Below the pieces are notes generated by a model, which was not told where the DNA came from, made no database searches, and worked only from the letters and a program-made list of their open reading frames with translations. A stretch of 64,000 nucleotides of DNA from JANQMY01 sp965228775 (GTDB lineage: Bacteria > Pseudomonadota > Alphaproteobacteria > JANQMY01). Below, piece after piece: positions 1 through 8,400 of this stretch. The position numbers were made by a program, and so were the translations under genes. The stretch lies in NCBI GenBank assembly GCA_965228775.1, contig OZ245840.1, positions 2,232,001-2,296,000 of the forward strand, in the 5' to 3' direction. Positions within the stretch are counted from its first letter, which is position 1. Each line of letters begins with the position of its first letter.

Positions 1-60
1 GCAAAAATAGTCTGGCTGACATGAATTCATAGTATCCCTTGCCTTCTTCATCACAACCAA
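1..60. mobile_element. Inferred edge of an integrated element
   Basis: These 60 bases precede a 3' half tRNA and contain no D-arm or 5' acceptor strand for it. When an element integrates at a tRNA 3' end, the chromosomal 3' half is left at the far side of the insert, so this short stretch is best read as the terminal bases of an element lying mostly left of the window. No integrase or ORF is visible here. This is inference from the truncated tRNA alone. Confidence 0.4.
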
Positions 61-110
61 TCGCATTCGTAATGCGGGGATCGCGTGTTCAAGTCACGCA
101 AGCGGCACCA
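61..110 (+). other. 3' half of tRNA-Thr(CGT), probable attachment-site copy
   Basis: The geometry is exactly that of a tRNA 3' half. There is an anticodon stem 61-65/73-77 around loop TTCGTAA (anticodon CGT, Thr), a 5-nt variable loop 78-82, T-stem GCGTG/CACGC (83-87/95-99) with loop TTCAAGT, acceptor 3' strand AAGCGGC (100-106), discriminator A and encoded CCA (108-110). The matching 5' acceptor strand GCCGCTT and a D-arm are missing from 1-60, so it cannot be an intact tRNA. Such half copies mark the distal end of tRNA-integrated elements. The intact tRNA would lie left of the window on the same strand. Confidence 0.75.
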
Positions 111-125
111 TCTATCCAATGACAA

Positions 126-151
126 ACCGGCCCAAATCGCTCTGGGCCGGT
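126..151. terminator. Hairpin downstream of the SnoaL/hydrolase operon
   Basis: A perfect 9-bp inverted repeat, ACCGGCCCA (126-134) and TGGGCCGGT (143-151), with an 8-nt loop. It lies 24 bp beyond the stop of the minus-strand operon ending at 176. The T-tract on the minus strand is weak (GGTTTGTC), so it may act as a terminator or mRNA 3' stabiliser. Confidence 0.55.
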
Positions 152-175
152 GTAATTACCTACAGCGCCTCAGCG

Positions 176-1168
176 TCAATCCTTTTTGTGAAAAGAACCG
201 CCTTCATCAAGACCAAAGGCGTATTTGAAAGCCGCCGGGTCATAGAATTCCCGGAACAATTTGATTTTCCCGTCTTCCACATGAAACAGGCCGCCATAGG
301 TCTGATCATACACACGGCCAGTAGGAATAATCTGTGTACGCCCTTTGAATTCGGCAAACACCATTTGCGGGTCCTGCATCGGATAGAAGACCAGGGCGGA
401 CGTAAAATCAGCCTCGCCCGCGTTTTCCGGCCAACCGGCATAATGTGCGATCAGGTTTGCTTTCCCGGAGACGCGCTTAGGAAAACCTTCCGGCGAGAAA
501 GGCATGTCCTGGACAGCATCTTCGGCCCACACATCGGCGAACTTTTCCATGTCTTTCGTTTCCAGCGCGCTCAAGAAACTTACCACGGCCTTCTTTGTCT
601 GTTTGCGCATCACATAGGCTGGCGGGTTGGCGGCCGCCCGCTCAGCGGCGGGACCGAACACATTCCGCGTCCCGTCCTCCCCTTCCACGGTGAAAGTATG
701 CGCGGTGATGAGCCAGACGGAACCTTGTTTTGCCAGCGCGTAGCGATAGTTCCCGGAGACCTGCCAAAACAAGCCGCCGATGTAATGATCCGCTGTCACG
801 TCCGCCGTGGCCACGGCCTTCAATCCCATCACCTCAACAACGACGTTTGAGATTTCGTGCCGGGTCCGGTCGAAACCCGGCAGAGAGGCCGCCCATTCGC
901 TCATCAGGCCTTGCGGGCTTTTGACCTGGGGGTCGCCGCCCGTAAGTGATGTGTAGTCCACGGCGATTTCATCCGCATACAGCTTTTCCAGCACATCGAA
1001 ATTCTGCCGGTCGGCCAATGTGGCCACACTTTCGACAATGGTCTTGATGGCCGCTTTGTCTTGCGCCTCGCCGGTGGGAGTGGCCTGGGCGGATGTAAGG
1101 CCGGAGAAGGTCATGAATGCTGTTGTGGTCATTGTCATGATCATGGCTCCTATCCAAATCGGTTTCAT
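176..1168 (-). CDS. Secreted protein with two SnoaL/NTF2-like domains
   Basis: Encodes 330 residues with an N-terminal signal-like segment (MKPIWIGAMIMTM... to about residue 30) followed by two cone-shaped SnoaL/NTF2-like halves, roughly residues 35-165 and 185-325. The first has YADEIAVDYTSLTGG, the second WAEDAVQDMPFSPEG; both match the polyketide-cyclase/ketosteroid-isomerase-like pattern. The start at 1168 is chosen because AAGGAGG lies just upstream; an ATG further upstream would overlap the preceding hydrolase. It follows the hydrolase gene by 10 bp and is surely co-transcribed. The substrate is unknown; a periplasmic small-molecule-binding or isomerase role is an inference. Confidence 0.8.
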   Translation of the reverse strand: MKPIWIGAMIMTMTTTAFMTFSGLTSAQATPTGEAQDKAAIKTIVESVATLADRQNFDVLEKLYADEIAVDYTSLTGGDPQVKSPQGLMSEWAASLPGFDRTRHEISNVVVEVMGLKAVATADVTADHYIGGLFWQVSGNYRYALAKQGSVWLITAHTFTVEGEDGTRNVFGPAAERAAANPPAYVMRKQTKKAVVSFLSALETKDMEKFADVWAEDAVQDMPFSPEGFPKRVSGKANLIAHYAGWPENAGEADFTSALVFYPMQDPQMVFAEFKGRTQIIPTGRVYDQTYGGLFHVEDGKIKLFREFYDPAAFKYAFGLDEGGSFHKKD

Positions 1169-1178
1169 GGGGGCCTCC

Positions 1179-2123
1179 TTACTTAAGTGTGTCCGCGAAA
1201 TGACCGGCCACCGCATCGGTCGATTGCTCCACCGGTGCCGGGCGGTCGTAGAAATCCATCTGATCCACATTGTCGAGCCAGATCAGGCGTGCCGACGATC
1301 CCATACGGCGGGCGAATTCCGTCGCGCCTTGGGGAATGGCGGCCGCTTCCGAGTGAATCATAATGGTTGGTTTCGTAAGACGATCAGCCGTTTGGATCGC
1401 GTCATAGGTGAGCCAAGGCTCCCAAGACAGGGCATTGAACTTGTTGTCATATTCCGGAATGAAGCCGCGGTCCGTCTCTGTGTAATAGGGGGCGCCGAAC
1501 ATCACCGCGTCTTTGTTGGTGGTGCTGGCCGCTTCCAAGATGACGGGGCTGTCCGATGCCGCCGCGTCACGGCTTACCTGAATAAGCGCCGCGACACCTT
1601 CCTTGCCGCCATAAACTTCCTCAACAATCGCAGCGTTGTGCAGCCACGGTGCCACTAGGGCAAGCGATTTCAGGTGACTGTTTTGTTCGGCAGCGCCGCT
1701 CATATAGCCGGCGGACGCACAAATGCCGAGCCCGCCAATCCGTGCACTGTCCACTTCCGGCAGCCTCACCAGATAGTCGATGGCGGCATTGATGTCTTCG
1801 GTCTTACGCACCGGGTCTTCCAAATATTGCACGGCATCGGGAGACTTCCCCCAACCGCGAAAATCGAAGGCGAGCGCGGCATATCCGCGATCGGCGAGCT
1901 TCGATGCATATAAGCCCGGCATTTGGTCTTTGACCGATGTCCAGGAACCGGTCACCACAATGGCCGGTAGTTTGGTGCCGGGGACATAGTCGTCGGGAAG
2001 GTAAAGGTCGCCGGCCAATGTTTGGCCTTGGCTTTGGAACGAAACGGATTTTTTCATGGCAGCCTCTGCTGTTGTGGAAATCAGGGTAAAGAGCAATGCG
2101 GTGGTGGTCAGGACGTTCTTCAT
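1179..2123 (-). CDS. Secreted alpha/beta hydrolase (Cys-elbow type)
   Basis: A 314-residue alpha/beta hydrolase with a cleavable signal peptide ending near AEA (residue 22). It has the oxyanion region VVTGSW and the strand/loop FDFRGWGKS. The nucleophile elbow reads GLGICASAGY, so the nucleophile position is cysteine rather than serine, as in dienelactone-hydrolase-like members. His near the C-terminus was not assigned confidently. It is first in a two-gene operon with the SnoaL-like protein (10-bp gap), downstream of an AraC regulator on the same strand. The substrate is unknown; an ester or lactone is likely. Confidence 0.8.
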   Translation of the reverse strand: MKNVLTTTALLFTLISTTAEAAMKKSVSFQSQGQTLAGDLYLPDDYVPGTKLPAIVVTGSWTSVKDQMPGLYASKLADRGYAALAFDFRGWGKSPDAVQYLEDPVRKTEDINAAIDYLVRLPEVDSARIGGLGICASAGYMSGAAEQNSHLKSLALVAPWLHNAAIVEEVYGGKEGVAALIQVSRDAAASDSPVILEAASTTNKDAVMFGAPYYTETDRGFIPEYDNKFNALSWEPWLTYDAIQTADRLTKPTIMIHSEAAAIPQGATEFARRMGSSARLIWLDNVDQMDFYDRPAPVEQSTDAVAGHFADTLK

Positions 2124-2178
2124 CGGTGTGCCTTTCCTGTGGCTGGGGTCTAAGCTCTTGATGGTCGAAATGTAGGAA

Positions 2179-2207
2179 AGCCCCGCTCAAAGCGCTTGAA
2201 CGGGGCT
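2179..2207 (-). terminator. Terminator of the AraC-family gene
   Basis: An inverted repeat AGCCCCG...CGGGGCT extended by TCAA/TTGA pairs, located 37 bp past the AraC stop codon. On the minus strand the hairpin is followed by TTTCC. The plus-strand side also carries a T run (TTTTTG), so it could work in both directions. Confidence 0.6.
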
Positions 2208-2243
2208 GCGCAGTTTTTGAAGATTTCTGCTTTTCGGGCTGGC

Positions 2244-3191
2244 TTACACCGTTTGGCCGTCGCGATAGGCCTTTGGCGTCAAGCCCACGGCCTGTTTGAA
2301 CACGCGGCTGAAATGGGCCTGGTCGGCAAATCCGCAGCCATGGGCAATATCAATCAGCGGCGTATCCGGTTCGGCAAGCCGCTTTTTGGCTTGTTCCACA
2401 CGATAGGCGGTCACGAATTGCATCGGGCTTTGGCCGATGGTTTCTTTGAAAAGACGCGCGAAATGAGACGGGCTGAGCGCTGCTTCCGCCGCCAGTTCTT
2501 CCACAGAGATTGTCCGATGAAACTGACCGGCCACCAAATCAAGCACGCGCTTGTAATGCTTTGACGTGAACCTTCGCGAAAACTCAAAATCTTCGTTTCG
2601 CTCCAGCCCATATCGTTGAATGAGCTTGACCAGGAAGACGCGGGCAAGGCTTTCGAAGATGAGCGAAGCCCCCGGCTGGTCGCTGTCGAGGGCATCGCGC
2701 AACATGATCCCCGCCTGGCAAATGTCCGGATCGCTGAAAATGGGCAAGTCCTGCAATTGTTCGTCCGTCAGCAGAATACCCACTTCACTTTGCGCAAAGT
2801 GCCCGAACTTGACCGGCTCCAGCGTTATGACAATGACGTTGGACGTTTCATGCCAGCGCCAGCCGCTTTCGACACCGGCGGGTGTCACCACAATTTCGTT
2901 CTGATGAAAGACAAAATCCCGGTGAACGCCAGCACGCCAATTTTCCACGCGATGGGGTTCTGCCTTCAGATTCAAAAGGATGTGATGTTGGTCGAACACC
3001 AGCGCCGGCATGGCAGCGGGCGGGGCCTGAAAATACTCCAAGGTGAGCAATTCGACTGCGGAAGGACGCACGCGTTCGGCGCTATCCACCAAAGGCGTTG
3101 AGGGATAGATGTCCTGATATCTCGACTTTGCGCCGTTTTCAGTCACTTTAGGCGTCTTTTTTCCTGACCTCGTCCGGCGACATCGCGGCAC
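2244..3191 (-). CDS. AraC-family transcriptional regulator
   Basis: A 315-residue protein whose last ~100 residues form the two-helix-turn-helix AraC DNA-binding domain: ISVEELAAEAALSPSHFARL, then LIDIAHGCGFADQAHFSRVF and GLTPKAYR. The N-terminal ~200 residues are a cupin-like sensing domain. The first codon is uncertain: GTG at 3191 has no good ribosome site, and GTG at 3146 is an alternative. It lies just upstream of, and on the same strand as, the hydrolase/SnoaL operon, which is its likely target. The inducer is unknown. Confidence 0.85.
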   Translation of the reverse strand: MPRCRRTRSGKKTPKVTENGAKSRYQDIYPSTPLVDSAERVRPSAVELLTLEYFQAPPAAMPALVFDQHHILLNLKAEPHRVENWRAGVHRDFVFHQNEIVVTPAGVESGWRWHETSNVIVITLEPVKFGHFAQSEVGILLTDEQLQDLPIFSDPDICQAGIMLRDALDSDQPGASLIFESLARVFLVKLIQRYGLERNEDFEFSRRFTSKHYKRVLDLVAGQFHRTISVEELAAEAALSPSHFARLFKETIGQSPMQFVTAYRVEQAKKRLAEPDTPLIDIAHGCGFADQAHFSRVFKQAVGLTPKAYRDGQTV

Positions 3192-3474
3192 CGGCGCCTC
3201 TCACGCCAAGACTATTTCAAGGAAGCGGGCGCTTATCAATGGCCGCCGGCATTGGCGCGATCCACAAGATGCTTGTTTCAATTCGGGACAGCTCGAAAAC
3301 GCGCGCAGTGCGATCGGCATATTTCGGCACAGTCATCGCTAGCTGACGCCAATCCACCCGGCTTTGACGTCAGGTCGGGGCGCGCCTGGCCGTGTAAGGG
3401 GTTGGCACATGCTCTGCATTGGAACGCATAACCCCAACCGTCGCAAAACCGTTCGCAAAGGCGGAAAGACCATT

Positions 3475-3642
3475 ATGATCAAGCTGTTCAAGAAATTCCT
3501 GACCAATGCGGACGGTGCGACCATGGTTGAATATGGCGTCATTGCCTCCTTAATCATCGGCGCCATCGTTGCTTCGATGACGCCGGTTGCCGGTACATTG
3601 TCTACCGCCTGGACCAATCTCAGCGGTACGATGGGCGGCTAA
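3475..3642 (+). CDS. flp: Flp/Fap-type IVb pilin
   Basis: A 55-residue prepilin. A short basic leader (MIKLFKKFLTNADG) is followed by ATMVEYGVIASLIIGAI, the Flp motif with the invariant EY pair and a hydrophobic helix; the prepilin peptidase TadV/CpaA would cut after the Gly. The ATG at 3475 is preceded by GGAAAG. No tad/cpa secretion genes are in this window, so assembly genes must lie elsewhere. It converges on the DUF2834 gene with 17 bp between stops. Confidence 0.85.
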   Translation: MIKLFKKFLTNADGATMVEYGVIASLIIGAIVASMTPVAGTLSTAWTNLSGTMGG

Positions 3643-3659
3643 CCCGCAGCCCACGCCGT

Positions 3660-3971
3660 TCACGCAATGGCGCGTTCTTCACTTTCCGCATTCATGTACA
3701 AATAGGCCGGCAGGGCGCAGGACAGGCCGATTGTCAGATTCAATAGGACGTATGCCCACATATGGCTGGTATTGCGCGTCCACATGTAGATCCAGAAGAC
3801 CAAAGACGTGATCAGCAAATCGGCGGTGAAACCGCCCGCCGCGCCATTGACGAAAAGCGCCGCAACAAATCCGCCCAGCTCAAACCCAAATTCGCCGAAG
3901 AAATTGAAGAAGAAAATGTAAGGCACAACGGCGCCGACGATCGCCAAAACCAAGTAAACGTTCTTCATCAC
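3660..3971 (-). CDS. DUF2834 small membrane protein
   Basis: A 103-residue protein with three hydrophobic segments (about residues 4-24, 33-64 and 70-95). The pattern MKNVYLVLAIVGAVVPY followed later by ADLLITSLVFWIY and LLNLTIGLSCALPAYLY matches the DUF2834 family, whose function is unknown. ATG at 3968 is an alternative start one codon downstream. It stands alone, transcribed away from the hydrolase at 4061. Confidence 0.75.
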   Translation of the reverse strand: MMKNVYLVLAIVGAVVPYIFFFNFFGEFGFELGGFVAALFVNGAAGGFTADLLITSLVFWIYMWTRNTSHMWAYVLLNLTIGLSCALPAYLYMNAESEERAIA

Positions 3972-4060
3972 ATCACCTCGTTTGAAATCAATTCCATACT
4001 GCCAATCTAACCCGTATCGGTATGGCTACAATTCCCTGGCAGGTAATAGGAGCTGTGAGG

Positions 4061-4942
4061 CTAGAGATACGCCTTCACAGCCTCAACGATACTATCCGGG
4101 TCGGATACATGCAGGGCATGGTCCGCATCCGCAAAGCATTGACGAGACTTGCGGCTGGCACGCAGATAATCCTGCTGCAAGGCAAGCCAAATTTCTTGTG
4201 ACTCCTTGTACAGATCATTTGTGCGGTCAGGAATGAAATGCTCGAAACTGTAACGGGCGGTCAGCACCGTCATCGGGATGTCTACGGGCTGGCCGCGCCG
4301 CAAGGGATGACTGTCCGGCGGTGAGTGTGAATTTTCGAGCTCAGACGCCATTGCCACATGCAAGGCCGGTAAGGGCAGTGCGGCCCGAACCGCCTTTTCA
4401 TCCTGCTCACGCTTAAGCGAGTAGGCGTGTTCGTCCAATGACAGATCTAATTTATCCACGGCGGCAAGAGCGGCTCGACGCATGAGCTCTACCGGCCGGT
4501 CCCGGTAAAACTGACCAATAGATACCGGTAGCTTCTGCCATTGGTCCGGATGGGTCCCATCAACAAGGACAAGGGCTTTCACCGCGTCCGGATACAAAAC
4601 CGCGTAGGTCAGCGCCACAAGAGCGCCATAGGAATGACCGGCAATAATCGCCGGGCCGTTCACGCCAATCACCTGCAGTGCGGCATGCAGGTCCCACGCG
4701 TTCGCCTCTATCGTACGCGGGAATGTGCCAAGCTCACTCCATCCATAACCGGGCCGATCAACCAGCAAGCAATCGGACAGCGCGCTCAATTTTTCATGAA
4801 GCACCGTGTGATGCGGGCTCCACATCCCAAGCCCACTCACATAGACAATCGGCACAGATCCACTACCCGCCCTAAGGTAATGCACCCTCTGCTCCGCGAC
4901 ACGGGCAAGATGAGCAGGTGCGTCATCATCCGCAAGCATCAT
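4061..4942 (-). CDS. Alpha/beta hydrolase
   Basis: A 293-residue cytosolic alpha/beta hydrolase. It has an oxyanion strand VYVSGLGMWSP, DRPGYGWS, the nucleophile elbow AGHSYGA (Ser) and a C-terminal DADHALHVSDPDS containing the catalytic His. There is no signal peptide. The lid region around residues 140-200 is helical. It is divergent from the thioesterase at 5082. The substrate is unknown. Confidence 0.85.
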   Translation of the reverse strand: MMLADDDAPAHLARVAEQRVHYLRAGSGSVPIVYVSGLGMWSPHHTVLHEKLSALSDCLLVDRPGYGWSELGTFPRTIEANAWDLHAALQVIGVNGPAIIAGHSYGALVALTYAVLYPDAVKALVLVDGTHPDQWQKLPVSIGQFYRDRPVELMRRAALAAVDKLDLSLDEHAYSLKREQDEKAVRAALPLPALHVAMASELENSHSPPDSHPLRRGQPVDIPMTVLTARYSFEHFIPDRTNDLYKESQEIWLALQQDYLRASRKSRQCFADADHALHVSDPDSIVEAVKAYL

Positions 4943-5081
4943 TGTTTCAACCTTTCCTCTGTTCGCGTTGCACGAAAATCAAATTCTCCGATAGCGGATC
5001 ATTGCGCAAATACCTGACAGGTAGTTGCGGCACTGCCGCTCGGATCACATGGTGGCAAAGCTCAACGAAATGAGAAACGCC

Positions 5082-5549
5082 ATGACAGATCTCCGCTTCA
5101 CAAGAGACCAATTGATCAACCGCTTGTCCCCCCTGTCTTCGAAGCTTGGCATCCGCTGCCAATCCGTCGATGATGACACTGCGGTCTATGTGATGCCGTT
5201 TCGCGATGACAACACGACGGTCGCAGACATTGTCCATGGCGGGGCCATCCTAAGCCTGGCCGATTGTGCCGCAACCGGCGCAGCTTGGAGCACGGTGGCG
5301 GATGCCGAGCGATACCGGGGACTGACAGTCGACCTGTCCTTATCTTTCCTGTCGGCAGCGCGGCACACTGATCTCACAGCCAAAGCACGTGTGGTGCGGC
5401 GCGGCGGAACGATTTGTTTTTGTGAGGTGCACATCGAAGACGATAGCGGCGTGGCCATCGCCCGCGCTTCCGTAACCTACAAACTCTCTTGGCTATCCAC
5501 GCCCGCCGAGACCATGGGCCGTGTCTTTGCGGGCAAAAGTCTCACCTAG
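5082..5549 (+). CDS. PaaI-family hotdog thioesterase
   Basis: A single hotdog domain of about 155 residues with the PaaI motif VHGGAILSLADCAAT, expected to hydrolyse acyl- or aryl-CoA thioesters. The central pattern GLTVDLSLSFL and VVRRGGTICFCEV fits the second half of the fold. ATG at 5082 is chosen from homology to the usual start; ATGs at 5049 and 5070 are in frame and none has a strong ribosome site. After the TAG stop the same frame stays open for 43 more codons (see 5550-5882). Confidence 0.8.
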   Translation: MTDLRFTRDQLINRLSPLSSKLGIRCQSVDDDTAVYVMPFRDDNTTVADIVHGGAILSLADCAATGAAWSTVADAERYRGLTVDLSLSFLSAARHTDLTAKARVVRRGGTICFCEVHIEDDSGVAIARASVTYKLSWLSTPAETMGRVFAGKSLT

Positions 5550-5882
5550 CAAACCGCCATTTTGGCGGAGATTGAACGCACGGGGGCGGACTTTTACCAT
5601 ACCTTCGCGGCACAAGCCACTGATGCCGCCAGCAACTTGAAGAGAGCGCTGCCCGCGAAGAAGAAAACGCCGACACGCTAGACAGCCAAAGCTGGCCCGT
5701 CGCCGACGAAACCCGTTGACGAAAATTCGGATACCGTACGACTGCCGCCCAGGTGGAGAATTCGTCAGTGTCCGTCTGCCACTAGAAAAACCTCAGATCG
5801 TTGAAAGCGCGTACTCCGAAAGTTTTCTCTATCCCAACGTCTAGAACGAAAAAGGGAAAATCGGCGGATTAGTCGAAACGTC
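5550..5882. other. Intergenic region with in-frame open tail after the thioesterase
   Basis: No convincing gene. The frame of the thioesterase continues open from 5550 to a TAG at 5679-5681, giving a tail with ADFYHTFAAQATDAASNLKR and a Lys/Pro-rich end, which looks protein-like. It may be the remnant of a longer C-terminus or of another gene. The remainder to 5882 shows nothing recognisable. Confidence 0.4.
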
Positions 5883-6929
5883 TTAGTTGCGTTTTTTCTC
5901 TTCTCGAACAATCTTGCGGCGGTCGCCTCGCACGACATCTGAAAGCTGCCGGGATAGTTCGAGATCTTGTTGGGTTTTCCAGTTTACGGCCTTACGGGAG
6001 AGGATGTTCTCACTGAAGGCATCCTTGTTGTTCACACCAACCAACCGAAATACCGCGACGATCAAGAAACCAAATGCCGTTGCCACCCCAAACCAGCCAC
6101 TAGTAGGCCCTAGTGTAAAGCCGGCCAATCCTAGATAACCAGCCAACAGCACAATATCTACGATCCATGCCAGCCGGTTCAGCACACCTCGCCACCAAAA
6201 TGTGATCTGCCAAACAATGACATTGATGTACCATTCCGCATATTCCAATCGATCTGCATGCCACAGAGTCACCTTGACCCATTTCGCCGACTTTGCGGGC
6301 CAAGCTTTGTCGGTAATCACACTTTTGATTTCCGCAGACGGCTCATCCTCTTCGTCATCTGCCTGATCTCGAAAGGTTCCGAGTACCTTCAAACATTTAT
6401 TGTAATCAACGAAAATTCCATTCGTGTAGTTGATGAGGCTTGCCCGCAAATTCGCGCTCGTGATCTTAAGCGAATTCAAAAAAAGCTGGCTCAAAAAGGC
6501 ATTTATGGCCGCGGCGGCTAACACCGTGACCAAAAGCAGAAGCGAGTTTTCGGTGAGAAATTCACGGGGCCCTAAAACACCTGCCTGCTTGGAAAGCCAC
6601 ATGACGCTGCACCATCCAAACAATATCGTTGCTAGTGCTGCCCGGCGTACAAGTAGATGGGCAGTCGCATCATGGATAACGAACCGCTTCGTGCGATTCA
6701 GCATTGTGAATAACGGTTGATCGACCTCGGAAAAGATACGCTGGATGAATTCTGCAAACGAATTATCGAACAAAACCGTCTGTCGAAGTTTGGTTTCGTC
6801 ACGAAGAACAAATGCCCGTTCCGCCAACCCAGCATTCTCGTCCAGTCGAGCGGCATCCGCCAACCCAGCTTGTTGCGGTTCCACGTTCGACTGTTCATCT
6901 GACAGATATGGATAGAGAATACCCGCCAT
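5883..6929 (-). CDS. Unknown four-helix membrane protein
   Basis: I do not recognise this 348-residue protein. It has a soluble N-terminal ~95 residues, two hydrophobic segments (around residues 99-118 and 128-150), an acidic stretch DEEDEPSAE near residue 195, then two more hydrophobic segments (about 255-275 and 281-300) and a basic C-terminus ending EEKKRN. ATG at 6929 is chosen because GGGGAGG sits 9 bases upstream. Base composition is AT-richer than the neighbours and it is flanked by gene-free gaps, so it may be acquired. Confidence 0.65.
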   Translation of the reverse strand: MAGILYPYLSDEQSNVEPQQAGLADAARLDENAGLAERAFVLRDETKLRQTVLFDNSFAEFIQRIFSEVDQPLFTMLNRTKRFVIHDATAHLLVRRAALATILFGWCSVMWLSKQAGVLGPREFLTENSLLLLVTVLAAAAINAFLSQLFLNSLKITSANLRASLINYTNGIFVDYNKCLKVLGTFRDQADDEEDEPSAEIKSVITDKAWPAKSAKWVKVTLWHADRLEYAEWYINVIVWQITFWWRGVLNRLAWIVDIVLLAGYLGLAGFTLGPTSGWFGVATAFGFLIVAVFRLVGVNNKDAFSENILSRKAVNWKTQQDLELSRQLSDVVRGDRRKIVREEKKRN

Positions 6930-7161
6930 TTCTTGCGACCTCCCCAAGTCGTCCAGAAAGTCGCAATCTTATAGCACTTGTCGCTTAAGTAGTAGACAAT
7001 TCTTAACATGCTGGTCGCATCTGCGTTGTAGTTTGCCACGACTAGAAGATGGCTAGTGGCTTTGGTCTTTTGCTGATGGGGCGTATCGCCCCCTTGCATT
7101 TGGAGCGGTCCACGTCATATCAGGAGATGAGTTTCCGGAAATCGCAGAGAAGGATCGGCAC

Positions 7162-7929
7162 ATGTCCATCGCGTCCACGTTCGACGTTCTGACCGCCACC
7201 GCAGCCATCAGCGTGCGCCCTTGGGCCGGGGTCAACACGCGGCCCGCCGCACAAAAGCCGGAGAAAACGCTCATTCTCTATGAGTTTGAAGGCTGTCCGT
7301 TTTGCCGCCTGGTGCGCGAGGCCCTAACCGAACTGGACCTGGAAGTCCTCATCCTGCCCTGCCCGAAAGGGGGCACGCGCTTTCGCCCGGAAGTCGAAGC
7401 CAGAGGCGGCATGATGCAATTCCCCTATCTGGTGGACCCCAATTCAAAACTCGAACTCTATGAATCGATGGATATTATCGAATATCTGTTCGAGGCCTAT
7501 GGCGGCCGGCGCCCCGGGCTTGCCTGGCAAATCCCTCAGCCTTTCCAGGTGATGAGCGCCGCAACCGTGGGCGCGCTTCGCGCCGGACGCGGCATTTCGG
7601 TTCGGCCTTCGAAAGAACCGGAAGAACCACTGGAACTCTGGAGCTTCGAGGCAAGCCCCTTTGCCCGGCCGGTACGCGAATTATTGTGCGAAATGGAATT
7701 GCCTTATGTTCTGCACAACGCCGGGCGGAGCGGCCTGCAAGATTGGGCACCACCCCCCTTGCGTCAGCGCCTTTTCCCAGATTACGAGCCCACATTGGAA
7801 AGCCGCCGGGAATTGAAAGACCGTACGGGTCAGGTGGGCATCCCCTATCTATTTGATCCGAACACGAATGAAGGGCTTTTTGAAAGCCAGGATATTCTTG
7901 TGTATCTCAAAGATACCTACGGCGCTTGA
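7162..7929 (+). CDS. Protein with two glutathione S-transferase N-terminal (thioredoxin-fold) domains
   Basis: A 255-residue protein built from two tandem GST-N/thioredoxin-like domains (about residues 35-115 and 155-253). The first keeps a glutaredoxin-type CPFC motif (EGCPFCRLVREAL); in the second the same place reads ASPFARPVRELL, with no cysteine. Each domain ends in the same DIIEYL/DILVYL pattern with a cis-Pro region (FPYLVDP, IPYLFDP), so they arose by duplication. No GST C-terminal helical domain is present. Next to the DUF2237 gene, which starts 14 bp later, so probably one operon. Likely a redox or glutathione-linked function; substrate unknown. Confidence 0.8.
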   Translation: MSIASTFDVLTATAAISVRPWAGVNTRPAAQKPEKTLILYEFEGCPFCRLVREALTELDLEVLILPCPKGGTRFRPEVEARGGMMQFPYLVDPNSKLELYESMDIIEYLFEAYGGRRPGLAWQIPQPFQVMSAATVGALRAGRGISVRPSKEPEEPLELWSFEASPFARPVRELLCEMELPYVLHNAGRSGLQDWAPPPLRQRLFPDYEPTLESRRELKDRTGQVGIPYLFDPNTNEGLFESQDILVYLKDTYGA

Positions 7930-7943
7930 AAGGCATCTTCCCC

Positions 7944-8321
7944 ATGAATGACAATGAAGCGCGCAATGTACTTGGCGAAATCATCGTCCCCTGTTCGGAA
8001 GACCCGGTCACCGGGTTCTATCGCGACGGCTGCTGCAATACCGGCCCGGAAGATCACGGAAAACATACAGTCTGCGCACAGGTCACGGCAGAATTTCTTG
8101 CCTTCTCCCAAGAGCAAGGCAATGACCTATCGACACCGCGGCCCGAATTCGGGTTTGCGGGACTTAAGCCCGGCGACCGCTGGTGCGTTTGTGCCGGCCG
8201 TTGGATGGACGCTTTTGAAGCGGGCGTCGCACCGCCGGTGGTGATGCAATCTACCCATGAGAATGCGTTGGAAGATGTGCCGTTTGCGGCCCTCAAAAAA
8301 CACGCGTTGGATTTGTCCTAG
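7944..8321 (+). CDS. DUF2237 family protein
   Basis: A 125-residue cytosolic protein matching the DUF2237 pattern: MTGFYRDGCC-like DPVTGFYRDGCCNTGPEDHG, HTVCAQVTAEFLAFS, GLKPGDRWCVCAGRW and PVVMQSTHENAL. Function of the family is unknown. ATG at 7944 has GAAAGG upstream and is preferred to a TTG at 7926 that overlaps the previous stop codon. Probably co-transcribed with the tandem-GST protein. Confidence 0.85.
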   Translation: MNDNEARNVLGEIIVPCSEDPVTGFYRDGCCNTGPEDHGKHTVCAQVTAEFLAFSQEQGNDLSTPRPEFGFAGLKPGDRWCVCAGRWMDAFEAGVAPPVVMQSTHENALEDVPFAALKKHALDLS

Positions 8322-8363
8322 AGCCCTCTTGTTGTCGTCTTCTTTGGTGCTTCACCTGAAAAC

Positions 8364-8400
8364 GCCATAGGGGGCTTTATACCCCCTTGGCCTTTTCTTA
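8364..8400. terminator. Terminator between DUF2237 and SDR genes
   Basis: A strong hairpin, GCCATAGGGGG (8364-8374) against CCCCCTTGGC (8382-8391) with a one-base bulge, followed by TTTTC on the plus strand. It lies between two convergent genes and should end the plus-strand DUF2237 transcript. Confidence 0.7.

Noticed and set aside
61..110. Intact tRNA-Thr gene
   Set aside because: The D-arm and 5' acceptor strand (GCCGCTT) are absent upstream; only the 3' half is present.
119..850. Long plus-strand ORF opposite the SnoaL-like gene
   Set aside because: It is a shadow of the real minus-strand gene, whose signal peptide, ribosome site and domains are clear.
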